Shown: positions 28,625 through 37,212, numbered from the stretch's first letter. The stretch is DNA of 64,000 nt from Bordetella petrii (GCF_000067205.1 NC_010170.1:2728001-2792000), one strand, 5' to 3'. The notes: a model not told the origin generated them from the sequence alone. Translations and numbers: made by a program.

Positions 28625-29005
28625 ATGATCGACCACCTGGACCATCTGGTCCTGACTTGCACCGACCCGGCCGCCACGGTCGATTTCTACACTCGCGTCC
28701 TGGGCATGCGCCTGGAAACGTTCGGCCAGGGCCGCCAGGCGCTGCGCTTCGGCAACCAGAAAATCAACCTGCATGTGCGCGGCAGCGAATTCGAACCCAA
28801 GGCGCACCTGCCGGTGCCCGGCGCGCTCGACCTCTGCTTCATCGCCGACCGCCCGCTGGACCAGGCCATCGAGCATCTCGCAGCCGCCGGCGCGCGCATC
28901 ATCGAAGGCCCTGTGGCGCGCACGGGCGCCACAGGCAAGATCCGCTCAGTGTACTTGCGCGATCCCGACCTGAACCTGATCGAAATCTCCGAGCTGCAGG
29001 CTTGA
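28625..29005 (+). CDS. VOC-family (glyoxalase/dioxygenase fold) protein
   Basis: 126 aa from ATG 28625 (MIDHLDHLVLTCTDPAATVDFYTRVLGM). It has the beta-alpha-beta-beta-beta repeats of the vicinal-oxygen-chelate fold; likely metal ligands are His in HLDHLVL, His in INLHVRG and Glu in LNLIEISELQ. The length suits a single-domain, dimeric enzyme of the glyoxalase I/YaeR type. It precedes the hpaR'-'hpaH remnant by 42 nt in the same direction, but its own role in aromatic degradation is not shown. Confidence 0.87.
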   Translation: MIDHLDHLVLTCTDPAATVDFYTRVLGMRLETFGQGRQALRFGNQKINLHVRGSEFEPKAHLPVPGALDLCFIADRPLDQAIEHLAAAGARIIEGPVARTGATGKIRSVYLRDPDLNLIEISELQA

Positions 29006-29047
29006 TCGCAAGCCGGCCCGCGGCGGAATCTTGATACGATCGCAGGC

Positions 29048-29488
29048 ATGAACCGCCACTTCCCTCATCGCAACCCGCCCCATCTGTTGCTGTGTGCGCG
29101 CGAGGCCCTGATGGCGCATTTCCGGCCCATCCTGAACCAGGCCGGCGGCACCGAACAGCAGTGGCGCGTGCTGCGCACGCTAAGCGACCAGGAGCCCATG
29201 AAACCCAACCGGATCGCCGCCCGCTCGCGCCAGATCGATCCCGACAGCAGGCGTCCGCGCAAGGTGTTCGACACCGCCGACAATGCGGCCAACGCGGGCG
29301 TGGCGCTGGACGGACGCCCGGTGCGCATCCATGAAGTAGACCTGCGCTGGGTGGGCGCCATTCTGTCGCGCAACGCGGTGGTCAAAGAAACCGACCTGGC
29401 CGCGGGCGTACTCCACCATCCCGCCAACGGCGTGGTGTGGCTCGCCAGCAAGCTGGGGCCGCTCGCGCGGCGCATGCTGAACCATTGA
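29048..29488 (+). pseudogene. In-frame fusion of hpaR 5' part and hpaH internal part (deletion scar)
   Basis: 146-aa frame. Residues 1 to about 58 match the start of HpaR, the MarR-type repressor of the homoprotocatechuate pathway (LLLCAREALMAHFRPILN; TEQQWRVLRTL). From about residue 62 the sequence switches to the middle of HpaH, 2-oxo-hept-4-ene-dioate hydratase (IDPDSRRPRKVFDT; VLHHPANGVVWLASKLGPL), up to residue ~139, followed by an unrelated 7-residue end. HpaR lacks its DNA-binding helices, and HpaH lacks its N-terminal half and last ~40 residues, so neither should work. In related clusters hpaG, E, D and F lie between these genes, so one deletion explains the loss. One residue of the DTxxDNAANAG loop also seems missing. 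Confidence 0.85.
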
Positions 29489-29499
29489 CACCGATCAAC

Positions 29500-30303
29500 A
29501 TGGATATCCTGACCAATCAATTCAAGCGCGCGCTGCGCGCCGGGCAACCGCAGATCGGCCTGTGGGCCGGGCTGGCCCACCCCTACACGGCGGAAATCTG
29601 CGCCGGCGCCGGCTTCGACTGGCTGCTCATCGACGGCGAGCATGCGCCCAATACGCTGCAGACCATGCTCGGCCAGTTGCAGGCCGTGGCGGCCTACCCG
29701 GTCGCACCCGTCGTGCGGCCGGCCTGGAATGACTTCGTCCAGATCAAGCAGATTCTCGACGCGGGCGCGCAAACCCTGTTGGTGCCCATGATCCAGTCCG
29801 CCGAAGAAGCCGCGGCGGCGGTGTCGGCCATGCGCTATCCGCCGCATGGCGTGCGCGGTCTGGGCAGCGCCCTGGCGCGCGCGTCGCGCTGGAATCGCAT
29901 TCCCGACTACGCGCAGCGCGCCAACGACGAAATGTGCCTGCTGGTGCAGATCGAAACGCCCCGGGGCCTGCAGGCGCTCGATGAGATCCTCGCGCTGGAA
30001 GGCGTGGACGGCGTCTTCATCGGGCCGGCCGATCTGTCGGCCAGCATGGGGTACCTGAGCAATCCGGACCACCCCGACGTATGCGCCGCCATCGACGACG
30101 CCATCGTGCGCATCGCGCGCGCCGGCAAGGCCGCCGGCATCCTGCATGGCGACCCCGCGCAGGCGCGCCATTACCTGGACCTGGGCGCCACCTTCGTGGC
30201 CGTCGGCGTCGACGCCACGCTGCTGGCCCGCGCCGCCGAGAAACTGGCCCAGTCGTTCAAAGACCAGCCCGCCGCGCAGGCCAGGCCTGGCGGGCCCTAT
30301 TGA
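29500..30303 (+). CDS. hpaI: 4-hydroxy-2-oxo-heptanedioate aldolase
   Basis: 267 aa, full length for the HpaI/HpcH class II pyruvate aldolase family. Visible active-site parts: LLIDGEHAPNTLQ (His base), Arg in PVVRPAWND, metal-binding Glu in VQIETPRGL and Asp in FIGPADLSASMG. It cleaves 4-hydroxy-2-oxo-heptane-1,7-dioate to pyruvate and succinic semialdehyde, the last step of homoprotocatechuate degradation. The steps before it are missing here because of the upstream deletion, so it may persist through its broad aldolase activity or simply not yet be lost. A composite repeat begins 22 nt after the stop. Confidence 0.9.
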   Translation: MDILTNQFKRALRAGQPQIGLWAGLAHPYTAEICAGAGFDWLLIDGEHAPNTLQTMLGQLQAVAAYPVAPVVRPAWNDFVQIKQILDAGAQTLLVPMIQSAEEAAAAVSAMRYPPHGVRGLGSALARASRWNRIPDYAQRANDEMCLLVQIETPRGLQALDEILALEGVDGVFIGPADLSASMGYLSNPDHPDVCAAIDDAIVRIARAGKAAGILHGDPAQARHYLDLGATFVAVGVDATLLARAAEKLAQSFKDQPAAQARPGGPY

Positions 30304-30325
30304 TATTGATATCGGCCCCGGGCCA

Positions 30326-30417
30326 GGTGTCTGACTCCCGCAGGGTGTCAGACACCGTATACGTTGAGACAGTCCCGGCACACTTCGGTGTCTGACACCC
30401 TGCGGGAGTCAGACACC
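30326..30417. repeat. TGTCTGAC composite inverted repeat, intact copy
   Basis: Two 31-nt units (30326-30356 and 30387-30417) are perfect reverse complements of each other, separated by 30 nt. Each is also an imperfect hairpin of its own (GGTGTCTGAC with GTCAGACACC). The spacer ends CACTTC as in the degenerate copy at 20248-20336. It lies between hpaI and a convergent membrane-protein gene and could act as a bidirectional terminator. Confidence 0.88.
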
Positions 30418-30445
30418 AGACCTGCAACAGGCGCGCCCTGCCCGA

Positions 30446-30868
30446 TCAGGAATCGCCGCTGGTGCGCGGCATGGCAGTAGTGGCGGCCGCCTCGCTCGAT
30501 TGCATCAGCTTGCTCGCGCACAGGTCGGCGGCGCCATCAACCGGCGCCTTGGCGTCGGCGAACGTCACCCAGCCGCCCTTTTCTATTATCGAGTCGCGCT
30601 TCCAGGAATCGGCGCTCTTTAACGCCGCCAGCTTGGCCTGCGCATCAGGGGCGGCCATGAAGCGGTGCACGCAAATGCCCGCCGCCAATTGCGCCACGGC
30701 GGCGCTGGTGGAAGCCTCGGCCTGTTTGGCTGCGGTGTTTTGCGTCACCCAGCCTCCGGCCGTGAAACCGACGATCATGGTCAAGACCGCCGCGCCCACG
30801 CACGACCACAGCCAGATGGTTTTGCTTGGTTTGTAATCGCTCCATGCCTTCATAGGGCTATTGGACAT
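30446..30868 (-). CDS. Hypothetical single-pass membrane protein
   Basis: 140 aa from ATG 30868 (MSNSPMKAWSDYKPSKTIW), with one hydrophobic helix (about residues 20-42, LWSCVGAAVLTMIVGFTAGGW) and the rest probably periplasmic. The soluble part contains AAVAQLAAGICVHRFMAAPDAQ and two Cys (CVHR; DLCASK) that could pair in a disulphide. I do not recognise a named family. It is convergent with hpaI across the composite repeat. The 276-nt gap to the divergent alcohol dehydrogenase gene shows no other feature. Confidence 0.75.
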   Translation of the reverse strand: MSNSPMKAWSDYKPSKTIWLWSCVGAAVLTMIVGFTAGGWVTQNTAAKQAEASTSAAVAQLAAGICVHRFMAAPDAQAKLAALKSADSWKRDSIIEKGGWVTFADAKAPVDGAADLCASKLMQSSEAAATTAMPRTSGDS

Positions 30869-31144
30869 ATTCTGCTCTCCTTGGTGGTTGCGCCGTGAAC
30901 AACACGCACGGCGCAATTCACTGTAGTGCAGTCGGCCAGCCAAAGTAGGACGGAATTACCCTTACTTGATGTAACCGAACACAGCGCACCGTAAGCGCGC
31001 CGAGGCATGGCAGATCGTCACGGCCGCAGCCACGCACGCGCGCTTCTTATCTTGCATCAACAGAACATCATCTCGGCCTTGTCCGGGCCGATGCGTCGGA
31101 GTCTGATGACTTTTTAGACTCATCCAAACCCAAGGAGACCGCGC

Positions 31145-32242
31145 ATGACCGCCATGATGAAAGCCGCCATATTCGTCGAACCCGGCCGCATCGAACTTGC
31201 CGACAAGCCCATTCCCGAGGTGGGCCCCAACGACGCCTTGCTGCGCATTACCACCACCACGATCTGCGGCACCGACATCCATATTCTCAAGGGCGAATAC
31301 CCGGTGGCCGCCGGCCTGACGATAGGCCACGAGCCGGTCGGCATCATCGAGAAACTGGGCAGCGAAGTGGCGGGATACCAGGAAGGCCAGCGCGCGATCG
31401 CCGGCGCCATCTGCCCCAACTTCAATTCATACGCGGCGCAAGACGGCCGGGCCTCGCAAGACGGCAGCTACCTGATCCCGCGCGGCCTGTGCGGCTGCCA
31501 TGGCTACAAGGCCACGGCGGGCTGGCGCTTTGGCAACATCATCGACGGCACGCAGGCCGAATACGTGCTCGTGCCCGATGCGCAGGCCAACCTAGCGCCG
31601 GTTCCCGACGGCCTCACCGACGAGCAAGTGCTGATGTGCCCCGACATCATGTCCACCGGATTCAAAGGCGCCGAGAACGCCGGCATCCGCATCGGCGATA
31701 CCGTTGCGGTCTTCGCCCAGGGTCCCATCGGCCTGTGCGCCACTGCCGGCGCCCGGCTGTCGGGCGCCACCACCATTATCGCCATCGACGGCAACGATCA
31801 CCGGCTGGACATCGCGCGCAAAATGGGTGCCGACGTCACCTTGAACTTCCGCCAATGCGACGTGGTGCAGGAAATCATGAAGCTCACGCGCGGGCGCGGC
31901 GTCGATGCGGCCATCGAGGCGCTGGGCACCCAGGCAACGTTCGAATCGGCCCTGCGCGCGCTGAAGCCGGGCGGCACCCTGTCGAGCCTGGGCGTGTATT
32001 CCGAAGACCTGCGCATTCCCATCGACGCCTTTGCCGCGGGCCTGGGCGACCACAAGATCGTCACCGCGTTGTGCCCAGGGGGCAAAGAGCGCATGCGGCG
32101 CCTGCTCAATGTGGTCGAGGCAGGACGGGTCGATCTGGAATTGCTGGTCACGCACGAATACCGGCTCGACGACATCGTGGCAGCCTACGACCTGTTCGCG
32201 AACCAGCGCGACAACGTGCTCAAGATTGCGGTCAAGCCGTAG
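31145..32242 (+). CDS. Zinc-dependent medium-chain alcohol dehydrogenase
   Basis: 365 aa with an AAGGAG ribosome-binding site. Catalytic zinc ligands appear in TTICGTDIHILKGEYP (Cys) and TIGHEPVG (His-Glu). The cofactor-binding fold is VAVFAQGPIGLCATAGARLSG, with ID-G-NDHR after beta-2, a pattern that needs testing for NADP versus NAD preference. The usual four-Cys structural-zinc cluster of long-chain members is replaced by a loop (CPNFNSYAAQDGRASQDGSY) with few Cys. Closest in outline to secondary-alcohol (isopropanol/butanediol) dehydrogenases. It is followed by a tRNA on the opposite strand. Confidence 0.88.
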   Translation: MTAMMKAAIFVEPGRIELADKPIPEVGPNDALLRITTTTICGTDIHILKGEYPVAAGLTIGHEPVGIIEKLGSEVAGYQEGQRAIAGAICPNFNSYAAQDGRASQDGSYLIPRGLCGCHGYKATAGWRFGNIIDGTQAEYVLVPDAQANLAPVPDGLTDEQVLMCPDIMSTGFKGAENAGIRIGDTVAVFAQGPIGLCATAGARLSGATTIIAIDGNDHRLDIARKMGADVTLNFRQCDVVQEIMKLTRGRGVDAAIEALGTQATFESALRALKPGGTLSSLGVYSEDLRIPIDAFAAGLGDHKIVTALCPGGKERMRRLLNVVEAGRVDLELLVTHEYRLDDIVAAYDLFANQRDNVLKIAVKP

Positions 32243-32265
32243 CGCAAACAGGGCCTGAAATTGAA

Positions 32266-32299
32266 AAGGCCGTTAGTGATTGCTATCACTAACGGCCTT
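32266..32299 (-). terminator. Terminator of tRNA-Pro
   Basis: AAGGCCGTTAGTGA pairs perfectly (14 bp) with TCACTAACGGCCTT around a 6-nt loop. Read on the minus strand it starts 9 nt after the tRNA 3' end and is followed by TTCAATTT. On the plus strand there is no T-run, so termination of the alcohol dehydrogenase message here would be weaker. Confidence 0.85.
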
Positions 32300-32307
32300 G
32301 GAACTAC

Positions 32308-32386
<79 letters not shown>

Positions 32387-32410
32387 AGAAAAAGAGTATA
32401 TCAGAACAAA

Positions 32411-32442
32411 AAAAAACCTGCACCGGATGGGGCAGGTTTTTT
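32411..32442 (-). terminator. Terminator of the rpmI-...-merR operon
   Basis: AAAAAACCTGC pairs with GCAGGTTTTTT around a GC-rich loop, giving an A/T-flanked hairpin on both strands. It lies 21 nt after the stop of the MerR-type gene, so it ends the long ribosomal/pheST/ihfA transcript. Confidence 0.88.
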
Positions 32443-32462
32443 GATGTGGCAGACGACTTTTT

Positions 32463-32870
32463 TCAGCGCGCCGGGTCTGCCGATGGCGGCGTGCCCAAGG
32501 CCTCGGCCAGCATGGCCGACACATTGCCCAGTTCGGCGCGCAGCGCCTGGATTTCGGCGCCGGAAAGGCGCACGGCCGCATCCTGGTCGTGCGGCGTATC
32601 GCGCGCGTCGCCCAACCGGTTACGCGCGCCGCTGATGGTAAAGCCCTGTTCGTAAAGCAGCGAGCGGATGCGGCGGATCAGCAGGACTTCGTGATGCTGG
32701 TAATAGCGGCGGTTGCCGCGGCGCTTCACCGGCTTGAGCTGGGTGAATTCCTGTTCCCAGTAGCGCAGCACATGCGGCTTGACTCCGCAGAGGTCACTGA
32801 CTTCGCCAATGGTGAAATAGCGTTTGGCGGGAATAGGCGGAAGCGCAACGGTGGATTCGGGACGAGTCAT
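32463..32870 (-). CDS. MerR-family transcriptional regulator
   Basis: 135 aa. The N-terminal winged helix reads KRYFTIGEVSDLCGVKPHVLRYWEQEF followed by RRGNRRYYQHHEVLLIRRIRSLLYEQGFTISGARNRL, the usual MerR layout. No metal-binding Cys motif follows, and the C-terminus is a short helix, so the effector is unknown. This gene commonly follows ihfA in beta- and gammaproteobacteria. It is 57 nt downstream of ihfA and is closed by the terminator at 32411-32442. Confidence 0.9.
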   Translation of the reverse strand: MTRPESTVALPPIPAKRYFTIGEVSDLCGVKPHVLRYWEQEFTQLKPVKRRGNRRYYQHHEVLLIRRIRSLLYEQGFTISGARNRLGDARDTPHDQDAAVRLSGAEIQALRAELGNVSAMLAEALGTPPSADPAR

Positions 32871-32927
32871 GGAAGGATTTTATGCCGTGAGGCGTCATGA
32901 GCCGATAACAATTGCCGACAAAGCGTA

Positions 32928-33263
32928 TCACTCCCCGCTATTGTTCGCACTGTCGGCCTGCTCGACCACGCTCTTGAGCTTCTGGCTGGCGTGGAAAGTG
33001 ACCACGCGCCGAGCCGCAATGGGAATGGTCTCGCCCGTTTTAGGGTTGCGACCCGGCCGCGGCGGCTTGTTGCGCACCTGGAAATTGCCGAAGCCCGACA
33101 GCTTCACCGAATCGCCGCGCGCCAGGGCATCGCGGATTTCCTCGAAAAAAGTATCGACGATATCTTTGGCTTCGCGCTTGTTCAGCCCTACCCGCTCGAA
33201 CAGCAATTCGGCGAGTTCGGCCTTGGTCAGGGTACGCGGCTCGGCAAGCATAGTAGTCCCCAT
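32928..33263 (-). CDS. ihfA: Integration host factor alpha subunit
   Basis: 111 aa. TLTKAELAELLFERVGLNKREAKDIVDTFF is the N-terminal HU/IHF helix pair and GNFQVRNKPPRPGRNPKTGETI is the DNA-bending beta-arm with its intercalating Pro. A second possible start, MLAEPRTLTKAEL, lies four codons in. IHF bends DNA at sites of transcription and recombination, including sigma-54 promoters such as that of glnK-amtB. Only 2 nt separate it from the pheT stop. Confidence 0.95.
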   Translation of the reverse strand: MGTTMLAEPRTLTKAELAELLFERVGLNKREAKDIVDTFFEEIRDALARGDSVKLSGFGNFQVRNKPPRPGRNPKTGETIPIAARRVVTFHASQKLKSVVEQADSANNSGE

Positions 33264-33265
33264 GG

Positions 33266-35683
33266 TCAGGTGCGCTGGCGTGCGCCGTGGGCGCTGGCCA
33301 GCGCCTGGTTGATGCGGGCCAGGCAGTCGGCAACGCGGACTTCGTCCAGCGTGACCTCAGTGTCCTGTAGCCAGAAACGGAACGCAAGGCTTTTTTCCGT
33401 GACCGGCCGGCCGTCCTGGGGTCGGTCGCGCCATACGTCGAACAGGCGAACGTCTTGCACCACCGCCAGTTGCGGATCGGCCGCGATGGTGGCCGCCACC
33501 GTGTCCAGCATGGCCTGCGCGTTGACCGACAGGTCGACCCACAGCGCCAGGTCGCGCACCACCACCGGCTGGCGCGACAACTCGCCCACCTGCGGCAGGC
33601 TGGCCTGCGACAAGGCCTGGACATCGACTTCGAACACCACGGGCGCGTGCGGCAGGTCGGCCTGCTGCGCCCAGCGCGGATGCAGCTCGCCGATCCAGCC
33701 CACCGGCTGCCCGTCGAGGTCGATGCGCGCGCTGCGGCCCGGGTGCAGCGCCGGGTGCGCGGCCGGCTCGAAGCGCAGCTGGGCCGCGCGCGCGCCAAAC
33801 AGCGCCTGCACGTCCATCTTGACGTCGTAGAAGTCCACCTGCCGCGTCGGCACGCCCCACTGCTCTTCGACCGCCGGCCCCCAGGCCGCCCCGGCCAGGC
33901 GCAGCGGCTGGCGCACGCCCGCGACTTCGAGCGGGCCATCCTGGTGCGCGGCGTCGCGCAGGAACACGCGCCCAAGCTCGAAGACACGCACGCGCGCCTG
34001 CTTGCGGTTGGCGTTATAGCGGATGTTGGCGACCAGGCCGGCGATCAGGCTGGAACGCATCACCGACAAATGGCTGGCGATGGGGTTCAGCAGGCGCACG
34101 GGGTTGTCGTTGCCGGCGTAGTCGCGCTCCCAGTCGGCCTCGACGAAGCTGTAGTTGACGACCTCTTGGTAATCTTGCGCGGCGGCCAGGCGGCGCAGCG
34201 CGTGCGGGCCGCGCCGCACTTCCGGATGCGAGAACATCTGCGCGCGCGCCATGGGCGGCACGTCGGGCAGGCGCTCGAATCCATGGATGCGCGCCACTTC
34301 TTCGATCAGGTCTTCTTCGATCGACAGGTCGAAGCGGTACGACGGCGGCTCGACGATGAAATCGTCGCCCTGCACTTGGTACGGCAGGCCCAGGCGGGTG
34401 AATATCTGCGCGACTTCGGCCTGGGGCACGGGCACGCCCAGCACGCGGTGGCAACGCGACAGGCGCATGCGCACCGGCTCGCGGCTCGGCAGGTTGACTG
34501 CCTGGTCGTCCACGGGGCCTGCCTGGCCGCCACAGATGTCGATAATCAGGCCCGTGATGAATTCCAGGTGCTCGGGGATGCTGGCGTAGTCGACGCCGCG
34601 CTCAAAGCGGTGGCTGGCCTCGGAACTGAACTTGTAGCGGCGCGCGCGGCCGGCGATGGCTTCGGGCCACCAGAAGGCCGCCTCGACGTAAATGTTGGTG
34701 GTGTCCAGCGTGACGGCGGTTGCCTCGCCGCCCATGATGCCGGCCAGGCTTTCGACCTGGTCGCCGGCGGCCACGACCCCCACCTTGCTGTTGAGTTCGA
34801 CCGTCTGGCCGTTGAGCAGCTCCAGGCTTTCGCCCTCGCGCGCCCAGCGCACTTCGATGTTGCCCCGGATTTTGTCGAGGTCGAACACGTGGGACGGGCG
34901 GCCCAGTTCGAGCATGACGTAGTTGGAAATGTCGACCAGTGCCGACACCGAACGCTGGCCGGCGCGTTCCAGGCGCGCCGTCATCCAGGCCGGCGTGGCG
35001 GCGCGCGCATTGACGCCGCGGATGACGCGGCCGGCAAAGCGGCCGCACAGCTCGGGCGCCTGGATGGCGACCGGAATGCGATCGTCGAGGGTCACGGGCA
35101 CCGCCTTGGCGGTGGGCACCGACAGCGGCGCCCCGGTCAGGGCGGCCACTTCGCGCGCCACGCCCAGGATGGACAGGCAATCGGCGCGATTGGGCGTGAG
35201 CTTCAGGGTGAAAAGCGTGTCGTCGAGATCGAGCGCCTCGCGCAGCGACTGGCCGGGCGTCAGCGTGCCAGGCAGTTCGAGCAGGCCGGCGTGGTCTTGC
35301 GACAGGCCCAGTTCGCGCGCCGAGCACAGCATGCCGGCCGATTGCACGCCGCGCATCTTGGCCACGCCGATCTTCATGCCGCCGGGCAGTTCGGCGCCCA
35401 CGCGCGCCAGGGGAACCGTCAGGCCTTGCGCGGCGTTGGGCGCGCCGCAGACGATCTGCAGCGGTTCGCCCGAGCCGTCATCGACCTGGCAAACACGCAG
35501 CTTGTCGGCGTCGGGATGCGGGGCGATGGCGGTGATGCGCGCCACCACCACGCCGGTGAACGGCGGCGCGACGGGCGCGGTTTCTTCGACTTCCAGGCCG
35601 GCCATGGTGAGCCGGTGCGCCAGTTCGTCGGTTGCGATCGGAGGATTGACCAGGGCGCGCAGCCAGGATTCGGGAAATTGCAT
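33266..35683 (-). CDS. pheT: Phenylalanyl-tRNA synthetase beta subunit
   Basis: 805 aa from ATG 35683 (MQFPESWLRALVNPPIATDEL); the frame opens 27 codons earlier without family likeness. Domains in order: EMAP-like tRNA-binding domain (about 40-150), B3/B4 editing domain, B5 domain and a C-terminal FDX-ACB anticodon-binding domain (about 710-805). With PheS it forms the alpha2-beta2 enzyme that charges tRNA-Phe. It lies 13 nt after pheS and 2 nt before ihfA in one operon. Confidence 0.97.
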   Translation of the reverse strand: MQFPESWLRALVNPPIATDELAHRLTMAGLEVEETAPVAPPFTGVVVARITAIAPHPDADKLRVCQVDDGSGEPLQIVCGAPNAAQGLTVPLARVGAELPGGMKIGVAKMRGVQSAGMLCSARELGLSQDHAGLLELPGTLTPGQSLREALDLDDTLFTLKLTPNRADCLSILGVAREVAALTGAPLSVPTAKAVPVTLDDRIPVAIQAPELCGRFAGRVIRGVNARAATPAWMTARLERAGQRSVSALVDISNYVMLELGRPSHVFDLDKIRGNIEVRWAREGESLELLNGQTVELNSKVGVVAAGDQVESLAGIMGGEATAVTLDTTNIYVEAAFWWPEAIAGRARRYKFSSEASHRFERGVDYASIPEHLEFITGLIIDICGGQAGPVDDQAVNLPSREPVRMRLSRCHRVLGVPVPQAEVAQIFTRLGLPYQVQGDDFIVEPPSYRFDLSIEEDLIEEVARIHGFERLPDVPPMARAQMFSHPEVRRGPHALRRLAAAQDYQEVVNYSFVEADWERDYAGNDNPVRLLNPIASHLSVMRSSLIAGLVANIRYNANRKQARVRVFELGRVFLRDAAHQDGPLEVAGVRQPLRLAGAAWGPAVEEQWGVPTRQVDFYDVKMDVQALFGARAAQLRFEPAAHPALHPGRSARIDLDGQPVGWIGELHPRWAQQADLPHAPVVFEVDVQALSQASLPQVGELSRQPVVVRDLALWVDLSVNAQAMLDTVAATIAADPQLAVVQDVRLFDVWRDRPQDGRPVTEKSLAFRFWLQDTEVTLDEVRVADCLARINQALASAHGARQRT

Positions 35684-35696
35684 GATCAGCCGTCGG

Positions 35697-36719
35697 TTAT
35701 TCGTTGAACTGGCGCAGGAAGCGCAGGTCGCCTTCGTAGAACTGGCGCAGGTCGTTGACGCCATAGCGCAGCATGGTCAGGCGCTCGAGGCCGGAGCCGA
35801 ACGCGAAGCCGATGTAGCGTTCTGGGTCGAGGCCAAAATTGCGCACTACTTGCGGGTGCACCTGGCCCGAGCCGGAGATTTCCAGCCAGCGGCCGCGATT
35901 GGGGCCGGAGGTGAACATCATGTCGATCTCGGCCGACGGCTCGGTGAACGGGAAGAACGACGGGCGGAAACGAACGACCAGGTCGTCGCTTTCGAAGAAG
36001 CGGCGCAGGAAATCGGTGTAGACGCCTTTCAGGTCGGCAAACGAGATGTCTTCGGCGATCCACAGCCCTTCCACTTGGTGGAACATGGGCGAATGGGTGG
36101 CGTCGCTGTCGACGCGGTAGGTGCGGCCCGGGGCGATGACCTTGATGGGCGGCTGGTGCATGCGCGCATAGCGCACCTGCATGGGGCTGGTGTGCGTGCG
36201 CAGCAGCAGCGGCAGGCCGTCGCCGTCCTGCAGGTCTACATAGAAGGTGTCTTGCATGGACCGCGCCGGGTGGTCCAGCGGATTGTTCAGCGCGGTGAAA
36301 TTGGTCCAGTCGTCTTCGATCTCGGGGCCGTCGGCCACGTCGAACCCGATGGAGCGGAAGATTTCCTCGACGCGTTCCCAGCTGCGCGCGATGGGATGGA
36401 TGCCGGCCGGAGCGCGGCCGCGGCCGGGCAAGGTGACGTCGATGGTTTCAGCGGCCAGGCGGGCGTCGAGCTCGGCCTGGGCCAATTGCGCGCGGCGCTC
36501 GTTCAGCAGGGCCTCGATGCGCTGCTTGGCCTGGTTGATGCGCGCGCCGAGTTCGCGCTTCTGGTCGGGGTCGAGCTTGGCCAGCCCCTTGAGCAGCATG
36601 GTCAGCGCACCCTCTTTGCCCAGGAAGCGCGCCTTGGCGTTTTCCAGGGCAACGGCATCGGGCGCCGCGGCGAAGCGTTCTTGGGCCTGGGAAACCAGGT
36701 CGTCTGCCAGTAGATTCAT
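35697..36719 (-). CDS. pheS: Phenylalanyl-tRNA synthetase alpha subunit
   Basis: 340 aa. An N-terminal coiled-coil region binds tRNA (about residues 1-90). The class II catalytic core has motif 2 RVDSDATHSPMFHQVEG and motif 3 GFAFGSGLERLTMLRYG. The usual catalytic-pocket segment GPEIEDDWTNFTALN is present. It provides the Phe-adenylate and aminoacylation site for the PheST enzyme. A strong hairpin (36785-36811) separates it from rplT, so its level may differ from the ribosomal genes upstream. Confidence 0.97.
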   Translation of the reverse strand: MNLLADDLVSQAQERFAAAPDAVALENAKARFLGKEGALTMLLKGLAKLDPDQKRELGARINQAKQRIEALLNERRAQLAQAELDARLAAETIDVTLPGRGRAPAGIHPIARSWERVEEIFRSIGFDVADGPEIEDDWTNFTALNNPLDHPARSMQDTFYVDLQDGDGLPLLLRTHTSPMQVRYARMHQPPIKVIAPGRTYRVDSDATHSPMFHQVEGLWIAEDISFADLKGVYTDFLRRFFESDDLVVRFRPSFFPFTEPSAEIDMMFTSGPNRGRWLEISGSGQVHPQVVRNFGLDPERYIGFAFGSGLERLTMLRYGVNDLRQFYEGDLRFLRQFNE

Positions 36720-36784
36720 GGAATCTCACAACCTAAAAACAATACCCCCGCATTCTGCCTTGGGGGCGAACCCTACGCCAAAAC

Positions 36785-36811
36785 GCAAACGGGGCCTACA
36801 GCCCCGTTTGC
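36785..36811 (-). terminator. Hairpin between rplT and pheS (attenuator-like)
   Basis: GCAAACGGGGC pairs perfectly with GCCCCGTTTGC (11 bp) around a 5-nt loop. On the minus strand it is followed by GTTTTGG, a short T-run, so it should act as a partial terminator between the rpmI-rplT and pheS-pheT-ihfA parts of the operon. Confidence 0.65.
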
Positions 36812-36837
36812 AGCGATGCGCGATGCGACCTGCGCTA

Positions 36838-37197
36838 TCAGGCGGACAACGCCGCCTTGGCCTGCTGCACGATGGCAGCGAAGCCGGCCTTGTCGCGCAC
36901 GGCCAGGTCGGCCAGCACCTTGCGGTCGAGGTCGATCGAGGCCTTCTTCAGGCCGGCGATGAACACGCTGTAGCTCATGCCCTGCTCACGCACGGCGGCG
37001 TTGATGCGGGTGATCCACAGGGCGCGGAAGGTGCGCTTCTTGTTGCGGCGATCGCGGTAGGCATATTGCCCGGCGCGCATGACCGCCTGCTTGGCGATGC
37101 GGAATACATTGCCGCGGCGGCCACGGTAACCCTTGGCGGCAGCGATGACTTTCTTATGACGAGCACGGGCGGTAACGCCGCGTTTGACGCGAGGCAT
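36838..37197 (-). CDS. rplT: 50S ribosomal protein L20
   Basis: 119 aa, full length, starting MPRVKRGVTARARHKKVIAAAKGYRGRRGN, the conserved RNA-binding N-terminal extension. L20 is needed for early 50S assembly and, in many bacteria, represses its own operon by binding the mRNA leader. It lies 15 nt downstream of rpmI. Basic, cytoplasmic. Confidence 0.98.
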   Translation of the reverse strand: MPRVKRGVTARARHKKVIAAAKGYRGRRGNVFRIAKQAVMRAGQYAYRDRRNKKRTFRALWITRINAAVREQGMSYSVFIAGLKKASIDLDRKVLADLAVRDKAGFAAIVQQAKAALSA

Positions 37198-37212
37198 GGT
37201 GGATCTCCTTTA

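Noticed and set aside
33455..35707. 750-aa open frame on the plus strand opposite pheT
   Set aside because: It is the antisense shadow of pheT; composition is His/Arg/Gln-rich as expected from GC-rich antisense frames and there is no recognisable domain.
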